From positions 2,160,298 through 2,224,297 of the forward strand of contig JAJEKV010000046.1 of assembly GCA_021234155.1 (NCBI GenBank): DNA of 64,000 nt, read 5' to 3'. Origin of the DNA: Isoetes taiwanensis. Lineage: Eukaryota > Streptophyta > Lycopodiopsida > Isoetales > Isoetaceae. Shown here in pieces: positions 24,641-36,930 of the stretch. The stretch's first letter is position 1; the number at the start of each line of letters is the position of its first letter. Below the pieces are notes generated by a model. It worked only from the letters and a program-made list of their open reading frames with translations, did not search any database and was not told the origin of the DNA. A program made the translations under genes and the position numbers.

Positions 24641-24952
24641 TCTATAACTATTATTGTTACTGGAAACACAGTTGTTGGCTCTTTTAAGGTGCCATTTTCT
24701 CAAAAAATGACATGTCTAAGATAACAGAGAAAGCCAAGTTGCCTGAACGCGAAATCACCACTTGTTCTTATCAATCAGCAGAATGAGACAACCACTGAGC
24801 ATAAACGTGCCCATATGTGGCAATGTAGATTAACATGGCAAGTCAAAACTGAGAATATCTGAGCAAAAGATACAAAAATAATATCCAAAAGACCGACTCC
24901 CATGCCAAATAATTGTTCCCCAATCAAATTAATAGCTTCTATTATGTGTATC

Positions 24953-25028
24953 CCATTTTTGACGCTTGTTTGCCAACGAATTTTGCATGTTCTCAAGTCA
25001 AACATCTTGATTTCTCCATTGAAATAAC
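24953..25028 (-). pseudogene. WDR92-like WD40 exon fragment
   Basis: Minus strand after a CTGCAG acceptor: GYFNGEIKMFDLRTCKIRW followed by QTSVKNG. This matches the WDR92/Monad repeat I remember (GYDNGDIKLFDLR...RWETNIKNG). WDR92 is a WD40 protein involved in axonemal dynein assembly. The expected donor after KNG is absent (GGGATAC instead of a GT), so the exon is probably dead. No other convincing WDR92 exon is visible nearby; TLSTEP..DWS near 24400 faintly resembles the late part. Most likely a fragment captured by Helitron A. Confidence 0.6.
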
Positions 25029-26319
25029 CTGCAAGTTGACATGTTTACTGTGGTCTACTTTGTGATTATTTTCAGAGATGAGAGCAATATATGCCCTAAC
25101 TGATTTCTTACCGCTGGTGCAGGCCGGAGCTCGTTATTCACGAACAGTCCTCAGAGCTAGGGGGCACCTTGATGCCCGAGCTAGACTAGAGTTAGGGAGA
25201 ATCTTGATGACCGAGCTAGAATGGCATGAGACAAACAAAATTACAGCTCCAATTGTCTCGCCCATTTGTTAAAACAAATCATAGAAACAGACCAATCAGC
25301 CAGATCTGAGATCCAATCGTTCCACATCAAAGCTTCATTGCACTCCTTGATGACAGCACTGGCAGAAAAGAACAATGCAGTCAGAGGTCATTGTTAAGCA
25401 ATACATGGTCAGTTAAAGATGTTAAAAATCTACAACAAGATTCAAGCAACAAAAGAAAAGAACAAAACTGCTTGCTGGAAAGATTGGGGCGCATACCACA
25501 TCAGAATCTCAGCGGAGAAACAACGCCCAAAACTTAGCATAACAATGAAATATTTGCTAGCATAGCTTGTCCAGCCTATGCTATTATCAGTTACGTATTG
25601 ACTTGGTAGCCATACATACTGAGCTTCCTTCAGCAATGATTCTACAGAGCTTATTAGCCCAGATGCTAATAGACGATCATGTATCAGTACCACATTATAA
25701 CATCAGCACATAAGGAATTAGTATTGCAAACACCTTAGCTTTAGAACTTAACTGTGAGATGTGTTTGCTGCTGGGCCATCACATCTATGGTCTTAAAATT
25801 TCTAGGCTATTCATTGTGGTGGGTCAATGCCTCTAAAATAACTTGGCGTTTAATTCCTTAACCAGTTCTGATCAATCTACATATATAGAGCATGGTGCGA
25901 AAGCTCAACATTCTGTCAAATGGCATGATTCATTATTATAATGAACTTCTAAATGATCTAAAACTAATCAGCATCATATGCAGTTAGGATATCCACCTTC
26001 AGCAGTACACGACCATCATAATGAATGTACAGTTAAGTCCGGTAGGCAAAGGGCAACTGAGAAAAACCAATTAAAACAACCAAGAATTGGAAGACAGAGC
26101 CACATTTGACTTGCATCATCTAGATGTATCAGAAAACCATATGGACACATATTCAGGAAAGATTAAGCAGAACGTGCAATGAGTTGGTCTGAATACCTGG
26201 GCAACACAAGTTCTTTCAAGCGATAGTTAGCAGATCATCAATTCGATACTCTGCCAAACACGGATTTGGTGGTCACGAACTGCATCCAATTCAGGAACTT
26301 AGTGAACAGGAAAATGTAA

Positions 26320-27300
26320 AAACCACATCAATAAATCCTATCAAACATCTATTCTCATACTCATGCGGTTTAACAATCAAACACACTTTAATGCATTTTA
26401 CCATCATCAAACAAACCCATTTACCTAGCCCTCTTCAACACCCTGCCAAAAAAAAAAACACAAAGATAGAGCAACAGCAGGACTTAAATCTCACCCCAAA
26501 TGTTTTACAGAGTTTTTGTTTACTACCAAGATTTGCAAGCGTGACAGTTTAGGAGGGGCAGTTTGCTATTGTGGCCGAAGATGATGGCTATTAATAGTTC
26601 TGTTAGCAATGTCAATATTCCTCAAGCTTTAGTTCTGTTAGTCATGTCTACGATTTCTCAAGCTGACCTAAATGCGCAGATATGGCAATTATGGTAATAT
26701 AGAAGCTTTGACATGCACATAGCTCTGGCTCCTGGAATAAGCTTTCAACCCTAGTCAGAAAGCTCCTGGAATAAGCTTGCCATAGCCAAAAAGCTCGAAC
26801 CCTAATCAGAAAGCTTTAACCCTACTTCCAATTAAGAGGAACAACTATCATATCACCATACCTTAGATATTCGCTTCCTTCTCGTTGCTTTCCTTGGTTC
26901 CCAGAGGTTAAGACAGAGTCTGCAAAGAGCACAATCACTATTACTACATTGTCTAGGCCAAGTAAACAGCCTGACAAAAAGAGAGAAACAATCACTATTA
27001 CCACATTGTCTAGGCCAAGCAAACAGCCTGACAAAAAGAGGGAAAAGAAGGACGATGCATGACATTTCTTCTCCGAATTCCAAGAGACATTACATGAAAG
27101 ATTAATTCTCAAACAAACGCCTATTAAACATCTCGACGAGGTTTGACAATCAAACAACTTTTAAAGCATTTTATCAATCAAACCCATTAACCCTAGCCCT
27201 CTTCAACACTAAAAGCATTTTATCAACAAACCCATTTACCCCTTCAACACCCTGCCAAAAAAAAAAAAAAACACAGAGATAGAGCAACAACAGGACTTAG
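26320..27300. repeat. Local duplications in Helitron A
   Basis: Two levels. About 150 bp at 26335-26490 (ACCCTGCCAAAAAAA...GATAGAGCAACAGCAGGAC) reappears diverged at 27115-27300. Within the interval, a roughly 57-bp unit (ACATTGTCTAGGCCAAG, CAGCCTGACAAAAAGAG) occurs twice in tandem at 26935-27045. No gene is recognised here. Confidence 0.75.
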
Positions 27301-27379
27301 GTAAATTAAGAACTATCACAACCCGTACAAAATAGAAGATCCAAAGGAAATTGACCTGAGACGTAAAAGCCAGCTTCGC

Positions 27380-27930
27380 ACCAAAGTAAAGGCTAGATAC
27401 AGCACCAAATTGAACGTGAAATAGAAACAAATGCTGTAAAATGAGATCCAATGAGAAATCCAAACACTGCATTCCTGTGGCAAATTGGAATCAACAAATA
27501 CATTTCGCAGCCTTGTAGCCTGATTTTCGCCGCCAGACAAAAGTCCTGTCTTCTGCCCACGCCGGAGTCATCTTGACCACTTCCATTTCCAGAACATTCG
27601 CCATTGTGCATCTAGCATACCTCCTGCCGATTGATATAAAGCTAAGTCGAACCTCTAACCAACTCAACAAAAAGAATTCGAAGTATTTCTGACCTTAACT
27701 CTTCCACACCAGCAGAGCCTTGATGTGTATGCGTACTTCTTCTCGAGCTAGTATCAAAAGCCGGCAAGAAATAGATAGCTTTTAGAAGGACCACTGTTCT
27801 GGACGATAAAAAGATCGTAGGACTGGAAAAGCGGTCTCTATGCTTGAGAGGCATTCCGGAAAATAAAATATGTTCTCGGGTCTTGCAGTCTACATAGTAC
27901 ATATAGCCGAAATACAGAGACATTCTACGT
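27380..27930 (-). other. Possible exon-bearing segment, unrecognised
   Basis: Minus-strand open stretches: from an ATG near 27602, MANVLEMEVVKMTPAWAEDR runs to a stop after about 37 codons. Upstream, 27923-27700 reads YMYYVDCKTREHILFSGMPL. I recognise neither. They could be captured exons of one gene. Confidence 0.25.
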
Positions 27931-28204
27931 AAACCTACAAAGGAAAAACCATTTTAGAAGGGAAAACCCTTACCGTCAAGAATAGCATAAAGTTCAGCTC
28001 TGACACTGAGAAATTCAGTCTTTGTAGCCGACCAAGCCATGTCTTTGTGGCTGACGAATCGATCAACCGCCATAAGCTCCAGCATATTTGGGCTCACGGA
28101 ACTCTGCACCCAGGCTGCCGTTTATAGCATTGAGACCAGACAGAGTAAGAAGAGCGGGCTGGATGACCGAGAGTTTACAGGCAGCAGCCAGTTTTGAGCA
28201 GTCA

Positions 28205-28290
28205 CCAGCATATGCTAAGCATATGCCGGCATATACCTGAATATGCCCACATACCCACATAAACGAGGGTTTGCCCCTAGGGGCAAACCC
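28205..28290 (+). repeat. Palindromic-tail repeat, copy 3 (best preserved)
   Basis: Begins CATATGC-TAA-GCATATG (stem-loop), continues CATATACCTGAATATGCCC and CACATACCCACATAAACGAG, and ends in a perfect 24-bp palindrome at 28267-28290 whose half is GGGTTTGCCCCT. Two related copies lie at 23.1 and 23.6 kb. Confidence 0.85.
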
Positions 28291-28319
28291 AAAAACACTT
28301 AAACTGGAAAACAACTTGA

Positions 28320-30580
28320 ACAGAACAGTGGAAGCTTTTGAAGGCTAAGTGCGTGGAAGTTTTGGAGTCGCCCCTAAAAGAAATCACATCCTGGATGACG
28401 TGTATGGGTGGAAGCTCAAAATGTCACATTATTCCTTAGCCAAAAGGAACAAATTATATTTGAAGATTTACTCACAAATATACAATAAGCATTATGCATG
28501 CATAGATATTTTTTGGAGACATCAGCTTTTAGGAGAGCATGTTTGTTGCATTTGCGAACTTTATATGATGTTATGGCTGCACCTATATATATTTGTAAGT
28601 TTACCATGTTTGGATCTCTTCATTGTTTTTACATCATTCCGTTTTTTAATGAGTTGTGTTTGCAAATGCAATATGCCTTCACATGCATGGTGATGTTTCA
28701 ATTGCAAGGATGTACATGCAATGTGATATTGTCTATTTGCTATATACGTTGCTATGCAAATGCTTTTGTCTCGAAGGAAAATCCGACTAAAGTTTTCAAT
28801 GAGGTGGTGATTATATTCTAGAAAGACACAAGCAACTTATGTTAATTCAAATATTAGTTTTCGTTGAAAGTTGCACTTTTTTTTATTTTGTATGCTTAAG
28901 GGGATACCAAATCATAGATACCTGTTGAAAATCTATTTGTGGCATAGTTCCTAGATAACCACTTCTACACTTCCATTGTCCAGCGCCTGCTAACGTCGCA
29001 CTTCTGTTTTTAGGTAGGATTTGTAAATTGCGTCTTCATAGATACTTGGTGGAGACTATTGCATAAGTAGTTGCAGAGTTGTCAGATCATTATCTGGTAG
29101 TTATTAAATGGTTCTCACATTAGATCGTGTAAGGGTAGAGAGCATTATCTAGAAAGATAGGTTGGGTTTATTTTAGCGTGCTTGGGATTACAAGGCTTTC
29201 CAATGCTAGAACCCGTTATATACCATACGTGTAATTGGAGGATACTACAAGTGCAGGATATCCCATTTATTGTTAGGATTACTACTGGGGTATACTTGAG
29301 TTGCATTTGGATTGTTTTCAAATATTAGTACAAAAATTGAACTAAAAGACAGCCATGGCACAATATGGAAGAAAGTTAATGTATGTGACCTTTCCACTGA
29401 AACACATGAGATGAACACTATCGGTTCTAACATTGCCAATAACAACATCCTAAGCTCTTTTTTTCCATAGAAAGCATGGCCGTGAACTATTTGCTTGTGT
29501 TTTATTCCACCCGTGTTTTAACTCTGATTTATAAGCCTTTCATAGGCATAAAATGTGTAGGTACGAGCATCTAAGATTTTGCTCCAGAAGAAGACGTCGA
29601 AGCATGAATTATAGAAAGAAATATGGATGGTTACATTTGGTGCAAAGGAGAGTATGCTTCTAATCTGTTCATCAGGCTGCTGAAGACGTTGAGGATTACA
29701 GAAGAAGAGCACAGAGTGCATCGACAACGAACTCATAGGTGCCCTGTTTTGCAAGCAGCCCATACTCAGATCTTCCACTCAACCTCGAAAACTTTCTATA
29801 TGTAGCAGCACATTGTTCTCTAGATGATATTTATGTTTTGTAGCAAGATGGGTTTTTTTAGCTTTGTGTAGTAAGTAAAATGAAATACTGCACAGAGCTT
29901 GCTATTAAGGCAGGAGAACAAGGTTCTAGAGGAATTGGCTTAGAGCTACTTGCAATGGGTTATTTTTTGCGGCATCGGTTTTATGTCCATAACCCATAAC
30001 CATTACAAATGCCACTTTCAAATCGTTTACAACCATCTTCGGGATGAATTGTCTCATGTGGTTGATAGTCGTGAGATATCATACCAATGACTTGCACATG
30101 CATTTCACCTTTACCCAGGCTAAGATATTATCTATAGAAGAAGTGAAGATATCACTGGAGTATCAAAAAATGTACAACATTAGGCCCTTGGTGATGTGTG
30201 CCATGTGAAGATGCATATTTAGAGTTCCATCACGAATTAAAGTACATATTCCATCACGTGTACACGAATAAAGTCTTTTCCATATCTGTACCTATTTTTG
30301 TTGATGTACTTAGCTACTTCTAAGCGTGGTATTTTGAATATAAGTTTTGACTCTATCTTTCCAAATTTTCGTCCCCATATTTGCCCCCACGTTCCTTAGA
30401 AAGCACTATTTTCCTAATGAAATCCAACCCTTAAACCCAAAATATATCGATGATCACAATTTCAATAACACAAATAGTTACAAAAGCAAAGAATGTCCAT
30501 TATTTGCCAGTATCAGCATAGTATCAGCATGTGCTATTGTCGAAAATTGCACAGATAGACATTAAAGCCAAGTAAAAACA
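28320..30580. other. Interior of Helitron A, no recognised gene
   Basis: AT-rich; short frames on both strands without motif or splice support. Part of the proposed Helitron up to the 3' hairpin near 30600. Confidence 0.4.
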
Positions 30581-32057
30581 CATACCAGGACATTAGCCCG
30601 GCAATGCCGGGCACACGTTTACTAGTCCTATTTAAATCGTATGGATCAGCACCAATATGCACTGGCCGTTGTATTTTTCTATTATATAAATGGGCCAATA
30701 TATAAATGGGCCAATAAAGAATTAACATTTGAAATGACTACCACAAAGTGGACCTTTCAATGATATCATATAACATATAAATTCAACACTCAACTAGGAC
30801 CACATATTCAAATGTAAGTTTGATGACACAAAAGGCACACTTAAAATAATTTATATGCCAAATATCACAACTGTTTCCAGTAGTTATCAACTTAAGCAAG
30901 AAAACTGCAGTACTCAGAGCATAGCTTTCACCTTGGGATTCAGATATATGAAAATACTGCAGACCGTATCAGTATTTGGCTTCTATGCATAATGCTAGAA
31001 TGAATACACAAAATATGAAAATGCTGAATCTTCACACAAATATCAGGATACATTTGTCTAGTTTTTATGAAGATTTAAATAATATTTATTACATATGCAT
31101 GTCAAATACTGTAGTACTCAAGAAATATTCAAATATGAAATACTACTCTGTTTTTACATGGCACTATGCCTGAAATTCCTTGAACTTAGGAAGCTATTTT
31201 GTTACCATAGAAAAAAGCCTAAGGCTACATGCCCGTGGATAAAATACTGCAAGAATAGTACCTTTAGGGATAAGCCACAGCAGCAAGCAATGCCCTAACC
31301 AGAAGTCCTTACCAAAGAAAGTTTTCAGCAGTAAAAATGTAGATTCAGAGTATTTGCTGACAAATATAATTCAACAGATCCATCCATCAAGATGTTTACA
31401 TATTTCTCCATTCGTTATGCACAACATCAAATTGTTCAATATGCTTCCATCATTGTCCCCTCGAATCAGAAACAAAGAAGAGCAATGAGAAAAGAGAAGT
31501 TTGTACCTACAGCCAACCAAGAATTTGTTAGCCTAAGAATGGTAACTAATCCAGCCATAAGGTATATAGAGTCTCTCCATTTATCACGCGGTCACTCATT
31601 GCACCTTTTTAGCCTTCCAATAGACAAGAGAGATGGAATAAACCTTGTTTAAATCATAAACAAAACATAGATTCTTAATACGTATTTCATAGCATGCACA
31701 CTCCATAGCATCTATTCACACGGGGGAATACAACCAACGAATAACTATCATCAATCTTATTAATTTGGGATTATCCGGTCTGGAGAAAAACTTTTTTGGA
31801 ATTTTTCTTGGATCATTTCCCTAAGGTTTTGAGGTTTTTGGTCGCCGAGAAAAAAATCCGTCTTTCCAAAAATCGGGAAAAAAAATTTGAGTGCAATTAG
31901 GTTTCAATTTTTGCATTTGCCCCCTTTCTGCATGCATATGCCACGATTGCAGACCGAAGGCCATCCTATCCGATTACATATGGCATGGAGGAAGCATGCA
32001 CGCAAATGACGATTCCGGTCCTTTTAGCTCCAGCTTAGTTGCGAAGGCATCAATATT

Positions 32058-32174
32058 ATGATGATGATGAGCCAGAATGAATTTAGAAGAGAAAGGCAAC
32101 GGATGATTTCTGAAATGTGTAGATCGGCTAGCAGAATTTCGGCCCACTGGCTAGGTTACAGAGCTACCTCTCAG
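32058..32174 (+). pseudogene. Exon-like segment of an unrecognised gene
   Basis: From ATG 32058, NEFRRERQRMISEMCRSASR then ISAHWLGYRATSQ, ending in phase 0 at CTCTCAG|GTAATT. The next plus-strand exon-like unit (33612) also starts and ends in phase 0, so the two could be spliced together. Probably a captured gene fragment. Confidence 0.35.
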
Positions 32175-32269
32175 GTAATTCCTTTGTCTCTGGTAATTTC
32201 GTTTTTTGCCTTCTTAGTCTTAAACCAAGGGTATTCTTCCCTCATATTTAGAACTTTCTAGAGATGAAT

Positions 32270-32560
32270 GCAAACCTGAGTGCATAGTCACTGCAGTTTT
32301 CCTTTACATCATATTTGGTTATATCTATTGTAGAGCGCTGAAGTTTGATGGCATGCCTGTTTGTATGAAACTGGATTGTCTCCACTTTTGCAAAAACAGC
32401 TTCCTTCACAGGAGTCCATTCTATGCCAAGAGGATGACCATATGGGGAGAGAACTTCGGCCCAAACTGAAGGTATTTCTTCAACACACTGTTTATTTTCG
32501 TACTTATCATATTCCTGAATTTGGAACTTGAACTCTAAACGTTCTCCTAATCTGGGCATT
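32270..32560 (-). pseudogene. Exon-like segment, unrecognised
   Basis: A minus-strand open stretch with IPSVWAEVLSPYGHPLGIEW, KVETIQFHTNRHAIKLQRST and IDITKYDVKENCSDYAL. Composition is protein-like and soluble, but I do not recognise the family. The adjacent 32950-32700 minus segment (RQYRPLRNICSSGILEGITD, WTFEDEVFFILCPW) may belong to the same gene. Confidence 0.35.
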
Positions 32561-33287
32561 AGGAAGAAACGCCATGTCAGAGAAAACTACGAGAATACAT
32601 TAGGATTCGAGACTAGATACCAGTTAAAATGTAACTTTTATATCTGCCATAGAATATAAGTAAGCAGATCAGGTAAAAAGTGATTCAAGAAAATATGTAT
32701 ATGCTAAGAATCGAAAATTCTGCTGGCTGTAACAAGATGGGGAACCAAGCCAAACTAGACTTGCTAAACCCACTGCTATTATCAACTTGGTTGGTAGTTG
32801 CAGGAATCCAAGGACAGAGAATGAAAAACACTTCATCTTCAAATGTCCATTTATCAGGAACTTTATCAGTTATTCCTTCTAAAATACCAGATGAACAAAT
32901 GTTTCTCAATGGGCGGTACTGCCTCATATACACAGTTAGAAACATTTGCCTGCACAAGTGCAACGGGAACTCCAGATCAAATTTGATTACATGTTCTTAA
33001 AGGCGGAAAACATCCTCCATATTCAGTACCAAGCAGAATTTGAAATTATACTCTCCACATTTCGTCAGTGTTTGTAACAATGGTGTGGCCGTTGTTTTGA
33101 AAGAAAATATATTGCTTCCTTTCTTCTTGACATGTAGTTCCATATGTCCGTTAGGCAACACATTTTTCTGTTTTATTCTGGGATCTATAATGGGTCTGTT
33201 GTTCCTTGCTCCAATTTAGGTTTAATAACTTTCTTGCTTTATCTGGACTCTTGATCTCCAATATTGATGTATTTCATCAGGAGCAGG

Positions 33288-33336
33288 AACTATTTTAAGC
33301 TGGTCACAGGAACTATTTTAAGCTGGTCACATGAAG
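33288..33336. repeat. 24-bp tandem duplication
   Basis: GGAACTATTTTAAGCTGGTCAC occurs twice in direct succession. Confidence 0.9.
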
Positions 33337-33496
33337 ACAGATCCATGGCTGCTTTTATACACCATGTGTCATGCTACTAGAAACCTAAATGGTCATACAT
33401 CAATCGAATTTATCTGTGCATATGTCATTTTGATGGGCACCATAGGTTCCAAATCATTTCTATCTGAGTCTTTGTGTAGTTTCTCTTGATGTTAAT

Positions 33497-34368
33497 AGTT
33501 GGTGGTTCCTAAGCAAGTGTGTTGTGCACAGAAGCACAAATGTTTATGCATAATTAGATGCCTTCTATATGATTATAAATGATTATGGATAACGATCAAT
33601 GATTATTGCAGGAGAATGAAGCTGGCCCTTTGACGAATGTGGTGATGGTGGCAGGGTGTCAAATGAAGCAGCAAGCAGTTGGTCGCTCCCCATCATATTG
33701 GCCCTCGCTCTACCAGGTACAAATCCATACATTGTGTTTTTCACTTCGATTTTAGCATATGCTTAGGCTGTGCATTTTTCCATGATCCAGTTTAATGTCT
33801 TTGGGTCAAAATTCAAACATTCTTAGGATAACATTAGATTTTTACGTCTCTTATTTAAGTTGTCTATTTTCTATTTGTTAATAGAAAGGACCCCTAAGAT
33901 TCAGTTGGTGGTTCCTAAGCAAGTGTGTTGTGCACAGAAGCACAAATGTTTATGCATAATTAGATGCCTTCTATATGATTATAAATGATTATGGATAACG
34001 ATCAATGATTATTGCAGGAGAATGAAGCTGGCCCTTTGACGAATGTGGTGATGGTGGCAGGGTGTCAAATGAAGCAGCAAGCAGTTGGTCGCTCCCCATC
34101 ATATTGGCCCTCGCTCTACCAGGTACAAATCCATACATTGTGTTTTTCACTTCGATTTTAGCATATGCTTAGGCTGTGCATTTTTCCATGATCCAGTTTA
34201 ATGTCTTTGGGTCAAAATGCAAACATTCTTAGGATATTTGGAAATGTCCAAGGCTCATGGTTGCTCACTACTCCTTGCTGCATTTGCAATGTGCCACATT
34301 AGATTTTTACGTCTCTTATTTAAGTTGTCTATTTTCTATTTGTTAATAGAAAGGACCCCTAAGATTCA
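33497..34368 (+). repeat. Near-perfect ~406 bp tandem duplication containing an exon
   Basis: 33497-33902 repeats from 33903 with almost no differences (one T/G change noted at GGGTCAAAATNCAAAC). The second copy has about 60 extra bases (TTGGAAATGTCCAAGGCTCA..., near 34236-34297). Each copy contains an exon-like unit ATTGCAG|GAGAATGAA...CTCTACCAG|GTACAA (about 33612-33718 and 34018-34124) encoding ENEAGPLTNVVMVAGC and SYWPSLYQ, in phase 0 at both ends. The duplication would therefore keep the frame if transcribed. Confidence 0.9.
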
Positions 34369-34419
34369 AAAGGAATGGCAAATAGGGAACAAAAATGGAT
34401 AGTTGTCAGAAGGCATGTT

Positions 34420-35960
34420 GTCAATGGATTAAAGGCAATTACCACAACTCTAAGTTCAAATTTGATGCCTGTAAAGCAAGACTGACATGCCTAGGCATGC
34501 CTATTACAATATGTTAGGTAATTATGGTCATAGATGTAATGGCTGACAGGCCTACACTCTGTGAACAAAGTTGCGAATATATTAGGTAGTTGTGGTGACA
34601 TATGTAGATGCTGCCGCAAATTATCAGACATCCATTAATATATTACATGTAGCAGGGAAGCTGGCAAAACGTACAAATCAGTATGAACATTTTCTGGATA
34701 AGGTAAAATTGTCATATTCGTGTTCATTATGCAAGATGATATGCGGAAAAAATTATCTAATGTAAAAGGGAAACCCTCAAACGCGTGATATTATGTGAGT
34801 CTTTCTATCATTCAACATCCAGTTGGTTCTACAATTGTTTTGCAGGTTGAATATTGTAGTCTTCTGTTTCGGGACCTTCTGTTATTTTTTGGGCTCAGGT
34901 CAATTGTTTCTATTGAGAAGAATACAGTTGCATTGATAATCAAACATTTATACTTTATAGGGCCCCAGGTTATTCCTTATTTGTATTGCATATTTTTTTA
35001 TTGGAATTGCTCCATTAAGATGGATGTACTAACGTTTTAGAAAGTGGCATTACTATCTGTTTCTAAGTGGCCAAGTGGAATCGCGCTAACAATCTATTTC
35101 GGCTAGGTCCATTGCATTGAATTTGCTGATGGGGGCATTTTGTTTTATAGAAGTTCTGTTACTATCCAAGAGACATATCGGTCTGATTTTTGTTCACATT
35201 GCTTGACCATGTAAGCCAATCATGTATACAAGAAGCTGGCATTCAAGTGAAATTTGCTTAACCAAACCCCTCTTTATTTTTTAGATATTCATGCCAACTG
35301 TCTTCTATAGCAAACAATTCATGAAGCTGGAATGATTGTTCTCAACATGAGAGACGGATGCACAAATTCAGTCATTTGCAAGTTGTATAAGTCCAAAAGA
35401 TATAGCAAAGGGCAGCATGAAAGCTAGAAGTAAATTGTCATCGTACAACTCTTATGGCTATTTAAATGACAGTTTTACCATTATAAATAGGCCACAAAGA
35501 ATGATGCAACCTTGAATACGCATCTTTGTAATTACTAGGGCTAGGACAATGTTGTTCAATGCAGTCTTCGTGAATCGTGTCAATCCCTTCAATGAATGAA
35601 TGTACCAAATATAACGTTGAATTCTTAACATACACAACGTTTGATACTATTTTCATTGCATGTATCAAACTAAACTATACCATAGTTTCAAAAGGCATTA
35701 TTGACAATATGCTTAAAAGGGAACATATAGGGATTGCCATCACCATGGCACATGCCAAACTTGGAGAAGGCCAAAAAGCCCTCAGTTGTATAAAAAAATC
35801 CAATTTTGGTTGTATCAAAGAAATGCAATTATTGACTTTTACTTTTGACAAATGCTAAATGTGTAACAAGGACTTATGAGCTTCTTGCCCCTATTATCCC
35901 TTGATAATCACTCTCCCTAACGTTCAACCCTAACCATTGCAACTTTACTTTTAAGGTCAA
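34420..35960. other. Interior of Helitron B, no recognised gene
   Basis: AT-rich, only short frames; nothing supported. Confidence 0.4.
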
Positions 35961-36057
35961 GCACATTTTAGAACTTTTAATTTGGCCACTACTCACTACC
36001 CAATATCTGCCATTTTCTATATATCTGCCACTCCTCAATTAACAATATTGTCACAAA

Positions 36058-36930
36058 TGCTTCTTATCTCATATGCCAAAGATATAATTGCATTAAAATT
36101 AGAGTTACACACCTTAGCGATGGGCCATGTGATTTCTATCTCATATGTCAAAGATATAATTGCATTAAAATTAGAGTTGCACGCCTTAACGATGGGGGGT
36201 CCATGTGGTTTTGTATGATCGAGTGCTCAAGTCTTAAAATGTTGCCATGGCTCCTTATCATATAGGTTCTCCAAATTGCACAGTCTTGCCAATCTTATGG
36301 CTAGCCCATAACGAAACAATTATGTAACAAACTCCAATAGTTAGGTACCACTAGAAGACATATTCTATATAATACGATGCATAAAAACTATTATTCTTAG
36401 AAAAAAATGGATCTCATCACACTATTTGTAGGTCTTGCAAATCTTATGGCTAGCCCATAACGAAACAATTATGTAACAAACTCCAAAAGTTTTAGAAAAA
36501 AATGGATCTCATCACACTATTTATGGAGAGTAAGAGTTTTATATCTTATAACTCTGACAGCTTATATTTGACACAAATTGCACTTTCCCTTGAATGCCTA
36601 TTTTGATAAGGGTAGGTGGTTCATGTTCATGCTAAAGCCAGAGTGCTCATTATATCACCATATATTTGACACAACTTGCACTTGCTCTCCAAGGCCAATT
36701 TGGTTACAAAATGTTTTCCAGGTTGGTGCTATGTCTTAATTGTTGCAGACACTGATCCTCAATTTGGTTACAAAATGTTTTTCAGGTTGGTGCTATGTCT
36801 TAATTGTTGCAGACACTGATCCTGCAAATATGGTATGGCTCATGCACAAGGTATAAGAAACACATTGGTATGGCTTATGCACAAGATGTAAGAAGCACAA
36901 TCCCCTCTATTGCAGACATTGATCTTGCAG
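36058..36930. repeat. Cluster of short tandem duplications
   Basis: Three sets: ~70 bp around CATATGCCAAAGATATAATTG at 36070-36195 (two copies); ~50 bp around CTTATGGCTAGCCCATAACG near 36290 and 36440; ~66 bp around TTGGTTACAAAATGTTTT at 36698-36830 (two copies). Further TATGGCTTATGCACAAG repeats run to 36950. Confidence 0.8.

Larger units (their letters stand above)
22789..30625 (+). mobile_element. Probable Helitron A, 7837 bp, non-autonomous
   Basis: The 3' end is classical: hairpin GCCCGGC-AAT-GCCGGGC (30592-30608 region), eleven bases, CTAG at 30622-30625, then T. The proposed 5' end is TCCTATTTAAACC at 22789, preceded by A. It is inferred because roughly 135 bp starting exactly at this TC reappears at 30626, directly after the CTAG. 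No Rep/helicase is seen. The interior holds mostly minus-strand host gene fragments (one WDR92-like), palindromic repeats and local duplications. Alternatively 22789 and 30626 are two copies of an ordinary repeat, one interrupted by a shorter Helitron ending at 30625. Confidence 0.6.
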
